Source: Alphaproteobacteria bacterium (GTDB taxonomy: Bacteria; Pseudomonadota; Alphaproteobacteria; Rhodobacterales; Rhodobacteraceae). Taken from it: DNA of 64,000 nucleotides. The DNA is taken from assembly GCA_030425925.1 (NCBI GenBank), contig JAUHZO010000013.1, forward strand, positions 58,334 to 122,333, given 5' to 3'. The number at the start of each line of letters is the position of its first letter. Positions within the stretch are counted from its first letter, which is position 1. The notes under the pieces were generated by a model, which worked only from the letters and a program-made list of their open reading frames with translations, made no database searches and was not told where the DNA came from. The translations under genes and the position numbers were made by a program. This document shows positions 45,219 to 55,733 of this stretch, in pieces.

Positions 45219-47223
45219 CTGGGCCGTTCTGGTTCTGGTCCTGTGGTGCTGCGCCCTGGCCCGTGACCGTCTGGACGCCTGGATCGCCGCAACCGACCTG
45301 CCGGTCCTCGCACATGAAAGCGCAACCGAGGTGCGCGACCGTCACGGCGTGCTGCTGCGCGCCTACACGGTGGAGGACGGGCTTTGGCGCATGGCGCTGA
45401 CGCCGGAGGGGGTGGACCCGCTCTTTCTCCGGATGCTGATCGCCTACGAGGACAAGCGGTTCCACGATCATGCCGGTGTCGACCCGCGCGCCGCACTGCG
45501 CGCTGCCGGACAGGCCGCCATGGCGGGTAGCATCGTGTCCGGCGCGTCGACCCTAACGATGCAGGTGGCGCGGCTGCTGGAAGATGGCGGCACCGGTGCC
45601 TGGCGCGGCAAGCTGCGGCAGATGCGCGTGGCGCTGGCGCTGGAACGGCGGCTGTCCAAGCCTGCGATCCTCGACCTCTACCTGCATCTTGCGCCTTATG
45701 GTGGCAATATCGAAGGGCTGCGGGCCGCGTCGCTCCTGTGGCTGGGCAAGGAACCCAGGCGCCTGACCCCGGCCGAGGCGGCCTTGCTGGTGGCGCTGCC
45801 GCAATCGCCCGAAACGCGCCGCCCTGATCGCCACCCCGACGCAGCGCTTGCCGCGCGCAACCGCGTGCTTGCCCGCATGAAGACCGCCGGAGTGATCGAC
45901 GCCGACACCGCCGCCGCGGCGCGGCGCGAGCCGATCCCCATGGTCCGCCGCCCGGCCCCGCAACTCGCCCCGCACATGGCCGACCGCGCCCGCGCGCGCG
46001 GCCCGGGGCGGCACGACGTGACGCTGGATGCCGGGTTGCAACGGCGGCTGGAGGCGCTTGTGGCGCGTCACATGACGGGCCGCGATCCGCGCCTTTCGGT
46101 GGCGGTGATGCTGGCCGACCCGCAAACGGGCGAGGTGCGCGCCGCGCTGGGTTCGCGCGCCTATGACGACACCGAAGGGCAGGGGTTCGTCGACATGACC
46201 CGCGCCACGCGCTCTCCGGGGTCGACGCTGAAGCCGCTGGTCAATGCGCTGGCCTTCGACCGCGGCCTGGCGCATCCGCAGACGCTGATCCTGGATGCGC
46301 CGGCGCAGTTCGGCACCTACGCGCCGCAGAATTTCGACGGGCGCTTTCGCGGCGAGTTGCCGGTGGCCCGCGCGCTGCAGCTGTCGCTGAACGTGCCTGT
46401 CGTGCGGCTGACCGAGGCGCTGGGGCCCGCCCACCTGATGCAGGCGCTGCGCCAGACCGGGCTGGCCCCCGCGCTGCCCGGCGGGCAGGCCGGGCTGGCG
46501 GTCAGCCTGGGCGGCGTGGGCCTGACGCTGGAGGAACTGGTCCAGCTTTACGCCATGCTCGCGCGCGGTGGCGAGGCTGTGCCGCTGCGCTGGCACAAGG
46601 ATGATCCCACTTTGCCGCCGCGCCGGGTGCTGGACGCGGCAGCCGCGTGGCAGGTGGGGCATGTTCTGGCGCAGATCCCGCCGCCGCCCTCTGCCGGGCC
46701 TCCGGGGCGCGTGGCGTACAAGACGGGCACGTCCTATGGCCATCGCGACACCTGGGCGCTGGGCTGGGACGGGCAGCATGTGGCGGGCGTCTGGATCGGC
46801 AGGCCCGACGGCACGCCGGTGCCCGGTGCCTTCGGCGCCGCGCTGGCCGCGCCGCTCTTGTTCGAGGCACTGGGGCTGGCGCGGCAGGGCGAGGCCCCGC
46901 TGCCACCGCCGCCGCCGCAGACCCTGTTGGTGGAGCATGCAAAGCTGCCCGCCAATCTGCGCCGGTTCGGCAAGGCCGCCGACAGGCCCGCGCTGGACCT
47001 TGTCTTTCCGCCGGATGGTGCACGGCTGGAAGCCTCGGGCGGCGTGCCGCTGAAACTGCGCGGCGGGGCCGCCCCCTTCACGCTGATGGCGGACGGGGCG
47101 GTGCTGGCCACGGGGCTGCGCGGGCCGGGGTTGCTGGCCCCCGTCTCGGGTCCCGGCTTCACGACGCTGACGGTGATCGACGCCACCGGTGCTGCCGCCC
47201 GCGTTTCGCTGGAACTGCAGTAG
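45211..47223 (+). CDS. pbpC: Penicillin-binding protein 1C
   Basis: The 670-residue bifunctional enzyme has a membrane anchor (NWAVLVLVLWCCALA). The GT51 transglycosylase domain (about 45-225) carries IAYEDKRFHDHAGVDP with the catalytic Glu and GASTLTMQVARLL. The transpeptidase domain (about 280-520) has SPGSTLK (Ser338, Lys341), SLN and KTGT. A PBP1C-type C-terminal beta domain (about 585-670) follows. ATG 45211 overlaps the preceding stop by eight bases. Together with the macroglobulin it forms the envelope repair and defence pair known from other Proteobacteria. Confidence 0.93.
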   Translation: MRNWAVLVLVLWCCALARDRLDAWIAATDLPVLAHESATEVRDRHGVLLRAYTVEDGLWRMALTPEGVDPLFLRMLIAYEDKRFHDHAGVDPRAALRAAGQAAMAGSIVSGASTLTMQVARLLEDGGTGAWRGKLRQMRVALALERRLSKPAILDLYLHLAPYGGNIEGLRAASLLWLGKEPRRLTPAEAALLVALPQSPETRRPDRHPDAALAARNRVLARMKTAGVIDADTAAAARREPIPMVRRPAPQLAPHMADRARARGPGRHDVTLDAGLQRRLEALVARHMTGRDPRLSVAVMLADPQTGEVRAALGSRAYDDTEGQGFVDMTRATRSPGSTLKPLVNALAFDRGLAHPQTLILDAPAQFGTYAPQNFDGRFRGELPVARALQLSLNVPVVRLTEALGPAHLMQALRQTGLAPALPGGQAGLAVSLGGVGLTLEELVQLYAMLARGGEAVPLRWHKDDPTLPPRRVLDAAAAWQVGHVLAQIPPPPSAGPPGRVAYKTGTSYGHRDTWALGWDGQHVAGVWIGRPDGTPVPGAFGAALAAPLLFEALGLARQGEAPLPPPPPQTLLVEHAKLPANLRRFGKAADRPALDLVFPPDGARLEASGGVPLKLRGGAAPFTLMADGAVLATGLRGPGLLAPVSGPGFTTLTVIDATGAAARVSLELQ

Positions 47224-47314
47224 CGCGTCCGGATTGTCGAAGGCGCAGGAACCGGATCGCCGGGCGCGTCCCGTGTTGCCAGACTGGTCCTGTCAGATCC
47301 CACGAGAGCCCGTC

Positions 47315-47785
47315 ATGATCCAGTTCACCGCCCTGCCCACCGAAACCGCCAACGCCTACCGCGCCGGGGCCGCGGATGCCTATGGCAACGCGCCCGAACG
47401 CGTCATCTCAACCGGCTCCGGCTATCCCTGCCGCCATTGCCTGCACTCGGCACCGGAAGGGACCGAGATGCTGCTGGTTGCGCACCGCCCGTTTGGCGCG
47501 TTGCAGCCCTATGCGGAAACCGGCCCGATCTTTCTTTGTGCCAAGGGCTGCGAGGCCCCGCGCAGCGCGGGCCTGCCCGAGGTGCTGACCGTGTCGCCTG
47601 ACTACCTGGTCAAGGCCTACACCGCGGATGAGCGTATTCTTTACGGTACCGGCGAAGTGGTGCCCTGGCCGCAGCTGGAAGAGGCCATTGCCAAGCGGCT
47701 GGAAAACCCCGAGGTGGCCTTTGTCGACGTGCGGTCGGCGCGCAACAATTGCTGGCTGGCGCGGGCCCGGCGGGATCAGGACTGA
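47315..47785 (+). CDS. DUF1203 family protein
   Basis: The 156-residue protein has the DUF1203 layout: FTALPTETANAYRAGAADAYGN, STGSGYPCRHCLHSAPEGTEMLLVAHRPF, ETGPIFLCAKGCE and VRSARNNCWLARARR. Four conserved Cys in C-x2-C and C-x3-C pairs suggest metal binding. Function unknown. Start ATG 47315. Its 3' end overlaps by ten bases the convergent YqhA gene. Confidence 0.8.
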   Translation: MIQFTALPTETANAYRAGAADAYGNAPERVISTGSGYPCRHCLHSAPEGTEMLLVAHRPFGALQPYAETGPIFLCAKGCEAPRSAGLPEVLTVSPDYLVKAYTADERILYGTGEVVPWPQLEEAIAKRLENPEVAFVDVRSARNNCWLARARRDQD

Positions 47786-48264
47786 TCCGGGCCGCCCTTG
47801 CCGGATTTCACGCCCAGGAACCAGGTCAGCGCCGCGATCACCGCGGCGATGGCCACGCCAAAGCCAAGCAGGTCGCGCGCACCGTCCCAGGTGACCGCCT
47901 GCCCCAGGAACAGCACCGCAAGCACGACGATCACGACCGAGACAAGCTTGTTCTTCAGATCGTCCAGCGTGCGGATCTTGAGCCAGTCGGGCAGTTTCAG
48001 CCCCTGGTCGATGAACAGCGAGTAAAGCCCGATGCCCACGATGAAGAACACCGTGGCCATCAGGAAAAGGTCGATGATCTCGATGAATTCCAGCGCCATG
48101 ACCTTGGCGGCCTTGCGGCTGACCTCACCCGCTTCGATCGCGGTGCGAACCACCTGAAGCGCTTCGAGAAAGCCGTAGACCAGCAGCGTGGTCCCGGCGA
48201 TCAGCGCGCCCAGGACGGCGATCAGGATCAGGTAGAGGCTGGCCCCCAGCAGGTTGCGGATCAT
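47776..48264 (-). CDS. YqhA family (UPF0114) membrane protein
   Basis: A 162-residue protein with four membrane helices and the family block ALEFIEIIDLFLMATVFFIVGIGLYSLFID followed by RTLDDLKNKLVSVVIVVLAVLFL. Function is unknown. ATG 48264 is used; the longer frame reads through an intergenic repeat at 48315-48337 and is not supported. It follows the thiolase gene on the same strand by 98 bp. Confidence 0.82.
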   Translation of the reverse strand: MIRNLLGASLYLILIAVLGALIAGTTLLVYGFLEALQVVRTAIEAGEVSRKAAKVMALEFIEIIDLFLMATVFFIVGIGLYSLFIDQGLKLPDWLKIRTLDDLKNKLVSVVIVVLAVLFLGQAVTWDGARDLLGFGVAIAAVIAALTWFLGVKSGKGGPDQS

Positions 48265-48314
48265 TCTCGGTTCCCCTCGTTGCAGCCCACCCTGTCCGGC
48301 CCTTGCGGAACGCC

Positions 48315-48337
48315 CCCTCTCCCCCCGGGAGAGAGGG
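48315..48337. repeat. GC-rich intergenic palindrome (REP-like)
   Basis: CCCTCTCC pairs with GGAGAGAGGG around CCCCGG, between the thiolase and YqhA genes. The sequence type resembles short dispersed hairpins of many alphaproteobacterial genomes; it could also weaken transcription between the two genes. Confidence 0.5.
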
Positions 48338-48362
48338 TCAGGGTCAGGGGCGCCTGTGCGCC

Positions 48363-49541
48363 TCAGGTCCGTTCGATGGCCAGCGCGATGCCCTGTCCGC
48401 CGCCGATGCACATGGTGATCAGCGCCCTGGAGCCGCCGATGCGCTCCAGTTCGTACAGCGCCTTGACCACTAGGATCACGCCGGTCGCGCCAACCGGGTG
48501 GCCCAGCGCGATGGCCCCGCCATTGGGGTTCACCCTGGCGGGGTCGAGGCCCAGCCCCTTGTTCACCGCAAGCGCCTGCGCGGCAAAGGCCTCGTTCGAT
48601 TCGATCACGTCGAAATCGCCCGCGTTCAGCCCCGTGCGCGCCAGCAGGTTCTCCACCGCCGGGACCGGGCCGATGCCCATCACCTCGGGGCGCACACCGG
48701 CATGGGCATAGCCCAGCACGCGGGCGCGGGGCACCAGGCCCGCGCTTTCGGCCGCGCTGGCCCGCGCCAGGACCACCGCCGCGGCACCATCGTTGATGCC
48801 CGAGGCGTTGCCGGCGGTCACGCTGCCATCCTTCTGGAACACCGGCCGCAACCCGGCCAGCGCGTCAAGGCTGGTGGCCTTGGGGTGTTCGTCGGTGTCG
48901 AAGGCAACCATGTCCCGTTTGACCCGCACCTCGACCGGCACGATCTGCTCCTTGAAGCGGCCCTCTTCGATGGCCTTCGCCGCGCGGGTCTGGCTTTCCA
49001 TCGCAAAGGCATCCTGCGCCTCGCGGCTGATGTCATGCTCGGCCGCGACGTTTTCCGCCGTCACGCCCATATGGCCGGTGCCGAACGGGCAGTTCAGCGC
49101 GCCCAGCATCATGTCGAGCGTCTTGACGTCGCCCATCTTGGCGCCCCAGCGCTGGTCGGGGATGATGAAGGGCGAGCGCGACATCGCTTCGGCCCCGCCC
49201 GCCAGCCCGAAATCGGCATCGCCCAGCATCAGCGACTGGATCACCGAGACCACCGCCTGCGCGCCGGAGCCGCAAAGCCGGTTGACGTTCATCGCGGGCG
49301 TGGTGTCAGGGATGCCCGCCTGCATTGCGGCGACGCGGGACAGGTACATGTCGCGCGGTTCGGTGTTGATGACATGGCCAAAGACCACGTGACCGATCTG
49401 CCCGCCCTCGACGCCTGCACGCTCCAGCGCGGCCTTGGCGGCCACGGTGCCCAGGTCGATGGGCGGCGTGCCCGCCAGCTTGCCGCCGAAGGTGCCGATG
49501 GCGGTGCGTGCGCCGGAAAGGATGACGATATCGTCGCTCAT
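48363..49541 (-). CDS. Acetyl-CoA acetyltransferase (thiolase)
   Basis: The 392-residue enzyme has all thiolase signatures: active-site Cys in NRLCGSGAQAVVS (about residue 90), NEAFAAQALAVNK near 320, GGAIALGHPVGATGV near 350 and the final CIGGGQGIALAIE with the second catalytic Cys. It condenses or cleaves acetoacetyl-CoA or longer 3-ketoacyl-CoA. It is not next to phaB, so a specific role (PHA synthesis versus degradation) cannot be assigned. ATG 49541 follows GGAGGAAATC. Confidence 0.93.
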   Translation of the reverse strand: MSDDIVILSGARTAIGTFGGKLAGTPPIDLGTVAAKAALERAGVEGGQIGHVVFGHVINTEPRDMYLSRVAAMQAGIPDTTPAMNVNRLCGSGAQAVVSVIQSLMLGDADFGLAGGAEAMSRSPFIIPDQRWGAKMGDVKTLDMMLGALNCPFGTGHMGVTAENVAAEHDISREAQDAFAMESQTRAAKAIEEGRFKEQIVPVEVRVKRDMVAFDTDEHPKATSLDALAGLRPVFQKDGSVTAGNASGINDGAAAVVLARASAAESAGLVPRARVLGYAHAGVRPEVMGIGPVPAVENLLARTGLNAGDFDVIESNEAFAAQALAVNKGLGLDPARVNPNGGAIALGHPVGATGVILVVKALYELERIGGSRALITMCIGGGQGIALAIERT

Positions 49542-49682
49542 GATTTCCTCCCTCATGGATGCCGCGGGCACTATGCGCCGCAGCGCGGCATCTGTCACCC
49601 GCAAGTCGCCCCGAAGAATGACGCGCGGCGTTCCGCCGCGAATCGGGTAGGCTGTACAGGTTCGCACAGGAAAGGGCAGGAC

Positions 49683-49991
49683 ATGAGCATTTCTCTGCAG
49701 GTGGTGTATCCGATCACGGAGGACACCCATTTCGATTACGATTACTATCTGGAAACCCATATGCCGATGGTCGGCACGCATATGGGCCCCCATATCCAGA
49801 GCACGCTGGTGACCAAGGGCATGGCGGGGGGGCCGGACGTGCCGCCGTCGATCTATGCCATCGCGACGATGACCTTTGCCGACAAGGCGGCGCTGAACGC
49901 GGCGATGGCGGCGGCCGGACCGGTGCTGGAGGACATCCCGAACTTCACCAACACCCAGCCGCAGATGCTGATCGGGCAGGTCGTGGCCTGA
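49683..49991 (+). CDS. EthD family protein
   Basis: A 102-residue dimeric ferredoxin-like barrel protein. VVYPITEDTHFDYDYYLETHMPMVGTHMG and IYAIATMTFADKAALNAAM are the EthD hallmark segments. EthD proteins accompany ether-degradation enzymes or act as small oxygenase-like or aldolase-type accessory proteins; nothing nearby supports a pathway. Start ATG 49683 after AAAGGGCAGG. Confidence 0.82.
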   Translation: MSISLQVVYPITEDTHFDYDYYLETHMPMVGTHMGPHIQSTLVTKGMAGGPDVPPSIYAIATMTFADKAALNAAMAAAGPVLEDIPNFTNTQPQMLIGQVVA

Positions 49992-50067
49992 GCGCCTCGT
50001 CGCGCCTGATGGCGCGCCTCGGCAGGGTCCGGTTGACGGCGGCCGCGATGCGTGGCTGTCTTCCGCC

Positions 50068-50634
50068 ATGACGGACGATGCCGACGATATCCTGAAAATG
50101 CTGCCCGCCCGCCTGAAAGAGGCGCGGCGGGGGCAGGGGCTGTCTCTGGACGCGGTGGCGCGCTTGTCGGGCGTGTCCCGCAGCATGGTCAGCCAGATCG
50201 AGCGCGGCGAATCCTCGCCCACCATCGCCACGCTGTGGAATCTCACCCGCGCGCTGCAGGTGGATTTTGCCGGGTTGCTGGATGCAGGCGGGGCCGGTCC
50301 CGGCATCGAGATCCTGCGCGCCGCCGACGTGCCCACCATCGACAATCGCGGCAGGTCCTGCCGCCTGCGCATCCTGTCGCCGCCGGAAGAGGCCGGGCGG
50401 CACGAGGTCTATGACCTGATCCTTGGCCCGGACGGCGCGCTGGTCAGCCAGCCCCATGCCCGCGGCGCGCGCGAGCATCTGACGGTGCTGGAAGGCTGCA
50501 TCGAGGTGCTGGCCTCGGACCGGTGCGAAACGGTCCGGGCCGGCGACACGGCGCGGTATCCCGCGGACGTGCCGCATGCGCTCAGGGCGCTGGGTGGTCC
50601 GGCGCGGGGGTTTCTGGTGGTGCAGGATGCGTGA
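50068..50634 (+). CDS. XRE-cupin transcriptional regulator
   Basis: The 188-residue protein has an HTH_3 domain (about 10-68, LKEARRGQGLSLDAVARLSGVSRSMVSQIERGESSPTIATL) and a C-terminal cupin (about 110-185, LTVLEGCIEVL and YPADVPHALRAL) that likely senses a small molecule. Such regulators commonly control adjacent amino-acid catabolic genes. kbl-tdh lies immediately downstream on the same strand, and inverted repeats in the 94-bp gap could be its operator. Confidence 0.88.
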   Translation: MTDDADDILKMLPARLKEARRGQGLSLDAVARLSGVSRSMVSQIERGESSPTIATLWNLTRALQVDFAGLLDAGGAGPGIEILRAADVPTIDNRGRSCRLRILSPPEEAGRHEVYDLILGPDGALVSQPHARGAREHLTVLEGCIEVLASDRCETVRAGDTARYPADVPHALRALGGPARGFLVVQDA

Positions 50635-50664
50635 TCTGCGCAGATGACGGAAAAAAATCCGTCA
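50634..50664. promoter_or_regulatory. Inverted repeats upstream of kbl
   Basis: A perfect 12-bp palindrome ATCTGCGCAGAT (50634-50645) is joined to an inverted repeat TGACGGA (50645-50651) / TCCGTCA (50658-50664) separated by six A. They start at the regulator's stop codon and lie 65-95 bp before kbl. No T tract follows, so an operator fits better than a terminator. Confidence 0.45.
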
Positions 50665-50728
50665 AACAGGAAATCCGCCATTTCGGAATCGCATCTGTCA
50701 TGCTAGAGATGACCCAGGAGGACATCCC

Positions 50729-51916
50729 ATGCCGCAGAGCTTTCTTGACGCCGTTGCCGAAACGCTGACACAGATCGAGGCCGACGGGCTGACCAAGGTC
50801 GAACGCCCGATCACCTCGCCGCAAGGCGCGTGGATCCACGCGGACGGGCGCAAGCTCTTGAACCTCTGCGCGAACAACTATCTGGGCCTTGCCGACGATC
50901 CGCGCCTGATCGACGCCGCCAAGTCCGCGCTGGACAGCCATGGCCACGGCATGGCGTCGGTCCGGTTCATCTGCGGCACGCAGGACCTGCATCGCCAGTT
51001 GGAAACGAGGCTGGCCGGGTTCCTGGGGACCGACGATTCCATCCTCTTCGCCGCCTGCTTCGACGCGAATGCCGCGGTGTTCGAACCGCTTCTGGGGCCC
51101 GAGGATGCCATCGTCTCGGACAGCCTCAACCACGCGTCGATCATCGACGGCATCCGGCTGTGCAAGGCAAAGCGCTATCGCTACGCCAATGCCGACATGC
51201 ACGACCTGCACGCGCAATTGCAGGCGGCGCGCGACGCAGGCGCGCGGCACGTGATGATCGCCACGGATGGCGTGTTCAGCATGGATGGCTACCTTGCCCC
51301 GCTGGACCGGATCACCGCGCTGGCGGCGGCGTTCGATGCGATCACCATGGTCGACGATTGCCACGCCACGGGCTTCATGGGGCCGCAGGGGCGCGGGACG
51401 CCGGCGCATTTCGGGGTCAAGGTCGACATCCTGACCGGCACCCTGGGCAAGGCGCTGGGCGGGGCCATCGGCGGCTACATTGCCGGGCCGCAGCCGGTGA
51501 TCGACCTTCTGCGCCAGCGCGCGCGGCCCTATCTGTTCTCCAACGCGCTGCCGCCCGCCGTGGTAGCCTCGGCGCTGGCCGTCCTGGACATCGTCGAGGA
51601 CGGAGACGACCTGCGCGCGCAGCTCTTCGAGAACGCGCGGTACTGGCGGGCCGGGCTGACGGGGCTGGGCTTTGACCTCTTGCCCGGAGAGCATCCGATC
51701 ATTCCGGTCATGCTGGGCGAGGCGCACGCCGCGCAGGCCATGGCGCGGGGGCTTTATGACGAGGGCGTCTATGTCTCGGGCTTCTTCTACCCCGTGGTGC
51801 CGCATGGCCGCGCGCGCATCCGCACGCAGATGAACGCCGCGCTGACGCGCGAGGACCTGGACCGCGGGCTGGCCGCCTTTGCCAAGGTCGGCCGCGCGCT
51901 GGGGATCGTGGCGTGA
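50729..51916 (+). CDS. kbl: 2-amino-3-ketobutyrate CoA ligase (glycine C-acetyltransferase)
   Basis: The 395-residue PLP enzyme of the alpha-oxoamine synthase family converts 2-amino-3-oxobutyrate and CoA to glycine and acetyl-CoA, the second step of threonine dehydrogenase catabolism. Motifs: [44 protein letters not shown] and PLP-Lys segment [19 protein letters not shown]. It is followed by a cysteine-synthase-like gene (GTGA overlap at 51913-51916) and tdh. Start ATG 50729 follows CCAGGAGG. Confidence 0.95.
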   Translation: MPQSFLDAVAETLTQIEADGLTKVERPITSPQGAWIHADGRKLLNLCANNYLGLADDPRLIDAAKSALDSHGHGMASVRFICGTQDLHRQLETRLAGFLGTDDSILFAACFDANAAVFEPLLGPEDAIVSDSLNHASIIDGIRLCKAKRYRYANADMHDLHAQLQAARDAGARHVMIATDGVFSMDGYLAPLDRITALAAAFDAITMVDDCHATGFMGPQGRGTPAHFGVKVDILTGTLGKALGGAIGGYIAGPQPVIDLLRQRARPYLFSNALPPAVVASALAVLDIVEDGDDLRAQLFENARYWRAGLTGLGFDLLPGEHPIIPVMLGEAHAAQAMARGLYDEGVYVSGFFYPVVPHGRARIRTQMNAALTREDLDRGLAAFAKVGRALGIVA

Positions 51917-52866
51917 CGCTGCCTTCGGTGATCGAGGCGATGGCCGGCACGCCCCTGGTGGCGCTGGACCGGCTGACGGCGCATCTGGGGCTGAAGGGAC
52001 GGCTGCTGGCCAAGCTGGATTACCTGCTGCCGGGGTTCTCCAAGAAAGACCGCGCCGCCCGCGCGATCGTCGAGGCCGCGCGCGCCGATCGCGCGTTGGC
52101 CCCGGGGCAGGCAGTTGTGGAACTGACCTCGGGCAATATGGGCACCGGGCTGGCGATGGTCTGCGCCGTGCTGGGCCATCCCTTTGTCGCGGTGATGAGT
52201 GCGGGCAACTCCGTCGAACGGGCGCGCATGATGCGGGCGCTGGGGGCCGAGGTCGTGATCGTCCCGCAGGCACCGGGCAGCAAGCCGGGGCAGGTGTCGG
52301 GGGCCGATCTGGCCCTTGTCGAGGCGGCCGCACAAGAGATCACCGCACGGCGCGGCGCGTTCCGGGCCGACCAGTTTGGCCACCAGGGTAACCCCGACGC
52401 GCACGAGACCGGCACCGGGCCGGAGATCTGGGAGCAATCCGCCGGCACCGTTACCGGTTTTTGCGACTTTGCCGGATCGGGCGGCACCCTGGGCGGTGTT
52501 GCGCGCGTCTTGTCGCCCCGCGGCGTGCGCTGCTACGCCGTGGAGCCCGAGGGGGCCGAGGCGCTGTCGGGCGGTACGACCGACCGCCCCGATCACCCGA
52601 TCCAGGGCGGCGGCTATGGCATGGCCGACCTCGTGCATCTGCGCGGTGTTGACCTTGCCGGGCATCTGGCGGTTACCGGCACCGAAGCGCGCGACCATGC
52701 CCGCCTGCTGGCCCGGGTCGAAGGTATCTTCGGCGGCTATTCGGCCGGTGCCAATTGCGCCGCCGCCTGCCGGCTGCTGCGGGGGGCGGAACGGGGCGGT
52801 GCCGTGGCCTTCGTCGTCTGCGACAGCGGGCTCAAATATCTCTCGACCGACCTGTGGGAGGCCTGA
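51913..52866 (+). CDS. Cysteine synthase-like PLP protein inside the kbl-tdh operon
   Basis: The 317-residue fold-type II PLP protein starts at GTG 51913 overlapping kbl. It keeps the PLP lysine region [12 protein letters not shown], the substrate loop TSGNMGTG, the phosphate-binding GSGGTLGGV and a C-terminal [11 protein letters not shown], as in cysteine synthase. The usual NPxxSVKDR motif is altered to LPGFSKKDR. CysK/CysM-type beta-replacement or a threonine/serine-linked elimination are both possible. It ends with TGA directly abutting the tdh ATG, so all three genes form one operon. Confidence 0.82.
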   Translation: MTLPSVIEAMAGTPLVALDRLTAHLGLKGRLLAKLDYLLPGFSKKDRAARAIVEAARADRALAPGQAVVELTSGNMGTGLAMVCAVLGHPFVAVMSAGNSVERARMMRALGAEVVIVPQAPGSKPGQVSGADLALVEAAAQEITARRGAFRADQFGHQGNPDAHETGTGPEIWEQSAGTVTGFCDFAGSGGTLGGVARVLSPRGVRCYAVEPEGAEALSGGTTDRPDHPIQGGGYGMADLVHLRGVDLAGHLAVTGTEARDHARLLARVEGIFGGYSAGANCAAACRLLRGAERGGAVAFVVCDSGLKYLSTDLWEA

Positions 52867-53913
52867 ATGCACAACACCATGCAAGCGCTTGTGAAATCCG
52901 AACCGCGCGAAGGCCTCTGGCTGCGGCAGGAGCCGGTGCCCGAGATCGGGCCGGATGACGTGCTGATCCGCGTGCGCAAGACCGGGATCTGCGGCACAGA
53001 CGTGCATATCTGGAACTGGGACGACTGGGCGCAGCGCACCGTGCCGGTGCCGTTGATCACCGGCCACGAGTTCGCCGGAGAGATCGTCGAGCTGGGCCGC
53101 GACGTGCAGGGGCTGGAGCTGGGCCAGCGCTGTTCGGGCGAAGGCCACCTGATCGGGCACACCTCACGCCAGAGCCGCGCGGGCAAGTTCCACCTCGATC
53201 CCGAAACGCGTGGCATCGGCGTGAACGAACCTGGCGCCTTTGCCGAGTACCTGCGCCTGCCCGCCTTCAACGTGGTGCCCCTGTCGGAGGCCATCGACGA
53301 CGAGATCGGCGCGATCCTCGATCCGCTGGGCAATGCCGTGCACACCGCGCTCAGCTTCGATCTTGTGGGCGAGGATGTTCTGATCACCGGGGCCGGTCCC
53401 ATCGGCATCATGGCCGCCGCCGTCGCCCGCCATGTAGGCGCGCGGCACGTGGTGATCACGGATGTGAACCCCGACCGGCTGGCACTGGCGGCCGAGGTGG
53501 CGGACGTGGTGCCGGTGAATGTCGCGCAGGAGGATATGGGCGACGTCAAGGCGCGGCTGAAGCTGAAACAGGGGTTCGACGTGGGGCTGGAGATGTCCGG
53601 CAGCCAGGCCGCGCTCGACCAGATGGTCGAGGCGCTGGTCATGGGCGGGCGCATCGCGCTTCTGGGCATTCCGCCGGGCAAGAGCCCGGTGGACTGGAGC
53701 CGCATCGTCTTCAAGGCGATCACGATCAAGGGCGTCTATGGCCGCGAGATATTCGAGACCTGGTACAAGATGATCGCCATGCTGGAAAACGGGCTGGATG
53801 TGCGCCGCGTGATCACCCACCGATTCCCGGTTGCGCGGTTCGAGGAAGGATTTGCCGCCATGCGTTCGGGCCGCTCCGGCAAGGTGGTGCTGGACTGGAC
53901 GGCGGGCGTTTAG
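52867..53913 (+). CDS. tdh: L-threonine 3-dehydrogenase
   Basis: The 348-residue zinc-dependent medium-chain dehydrogenase oxidises threonine to 2-amino-3-oxobutyrate with NAD+. It has the catalytic zinc ligands in GICGTDVHIWNWD and GHEFAGEIVELG, and the NAD fold GAGPIGIMAAAVA. The structural-zinc loop contains few Cys, unlike E. coli Tdh. The product is the substrate of Kbl, encoded at the start of the operon. ATG abuts the preceding stop. Confidence 0.93.
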   Translation: MHNTMQALVKSEPREGLWLRQEPVPEIGPDDVLIRVRKTGICGTDVHIWNWDDWAQRTVPVPLITGHEFAGEIVELGRDVQGLELGQRCSGEGHLIGHTSRQSRAGKFHLDPETRGIGVNEPGAFAEYLRLPAFNVVPLSEAIDDEIGAILDPLGNAVHTALSFDLVGEDVLITGAGPIGIMAAAVARHVGARHVVITDVNPDRLALAAEVADVVPVNVAQEDMGDVKARLKLKQGFDVGLEMSGSQAALDQMVEALVMGGRIALLGIPPGKSPVDWSRIVFKAITIKGVYGREIFETWYKMIAMLENGLDVRRVITHRFPVARFEEGFAAMRSGRSGKVVLDWTAGV

Positions 53914-54029
53914 CGCGGCTGGGCGAAGGGTTCCAGCTTGGCCGCGTCCACGCCGTCCGCATGCACCGAAAGCGCAGCGACGAAAAGCACCGCGATCAGC
54001 GAGATGTTGAGGACGTTCAGAGCGGTCAT
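53910..54029 (-). CDS. Small membrane or secreted protein upstream of leuC
   Basis: A 39-residue ORF, MTALNVLNISLIAVLFVAAL followed by SVHADGVDAAKLEPFAQPR. The helix at residues 6-23 is membrane-spanning or a signal peptide with a possible cleavage at VHADG. It is convergent with tdh (four-base overlap of stops). Similar short ORFs appear at this place in related genomes to my recollection; function unknown. Confidence 0.5.
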   Translation of the reverse strand: MTALNVLNISLIAVLFVAALSVHADGVDAAKLEPFAQPR

Positions 54030-54104
54030 GCAGGGTCTCTCCCGTGTGGTTTGCTTTGTCTTACGGATGAAGGCGCGGCGTAGATCAGTTTCAATGCCCG
54101 GAAT

Positions 54105-54121
54105 ATGAAAAAAGCTTTCAT
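54105..54121. promoter_or_regulatory. Inverted repeat in the leuC upstream region
   Basis: ATGAAA (54105-54110), AAAGC, TTTCAT (54116-54121) is a 17-bp inverted repeat of LysR-box size, in the gene-free 290-bp stretch 54030-54319. The rest of that stretch shows no supported gene. A LysR-type regulator for leucine synthesis could bind here, but none is encoded next to it. Confidence 0.35.
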
Positions 54122-54319
54122 GTGTCGTTGCGTCACGGACAGCTTGCGGGATGCTGCCGAAACCGGTATCCCCGACAACATGCGACTTGTCCTTGACCTC
54201 GACGACCGGGCCCGCCTGCGCGAGCGCTTTTTCGGCGCGACGCGGACCGTTCTGGCGCGGGCCTGAGCGCACCAAATCCCCCCAAGCCTTCCATCCAGCC
54301 AACGAACGGGAGAGGACCG

Positions 54320-55726
<1,407 letters not shown>

Positions 55727-55733
55727 CGGGCGG

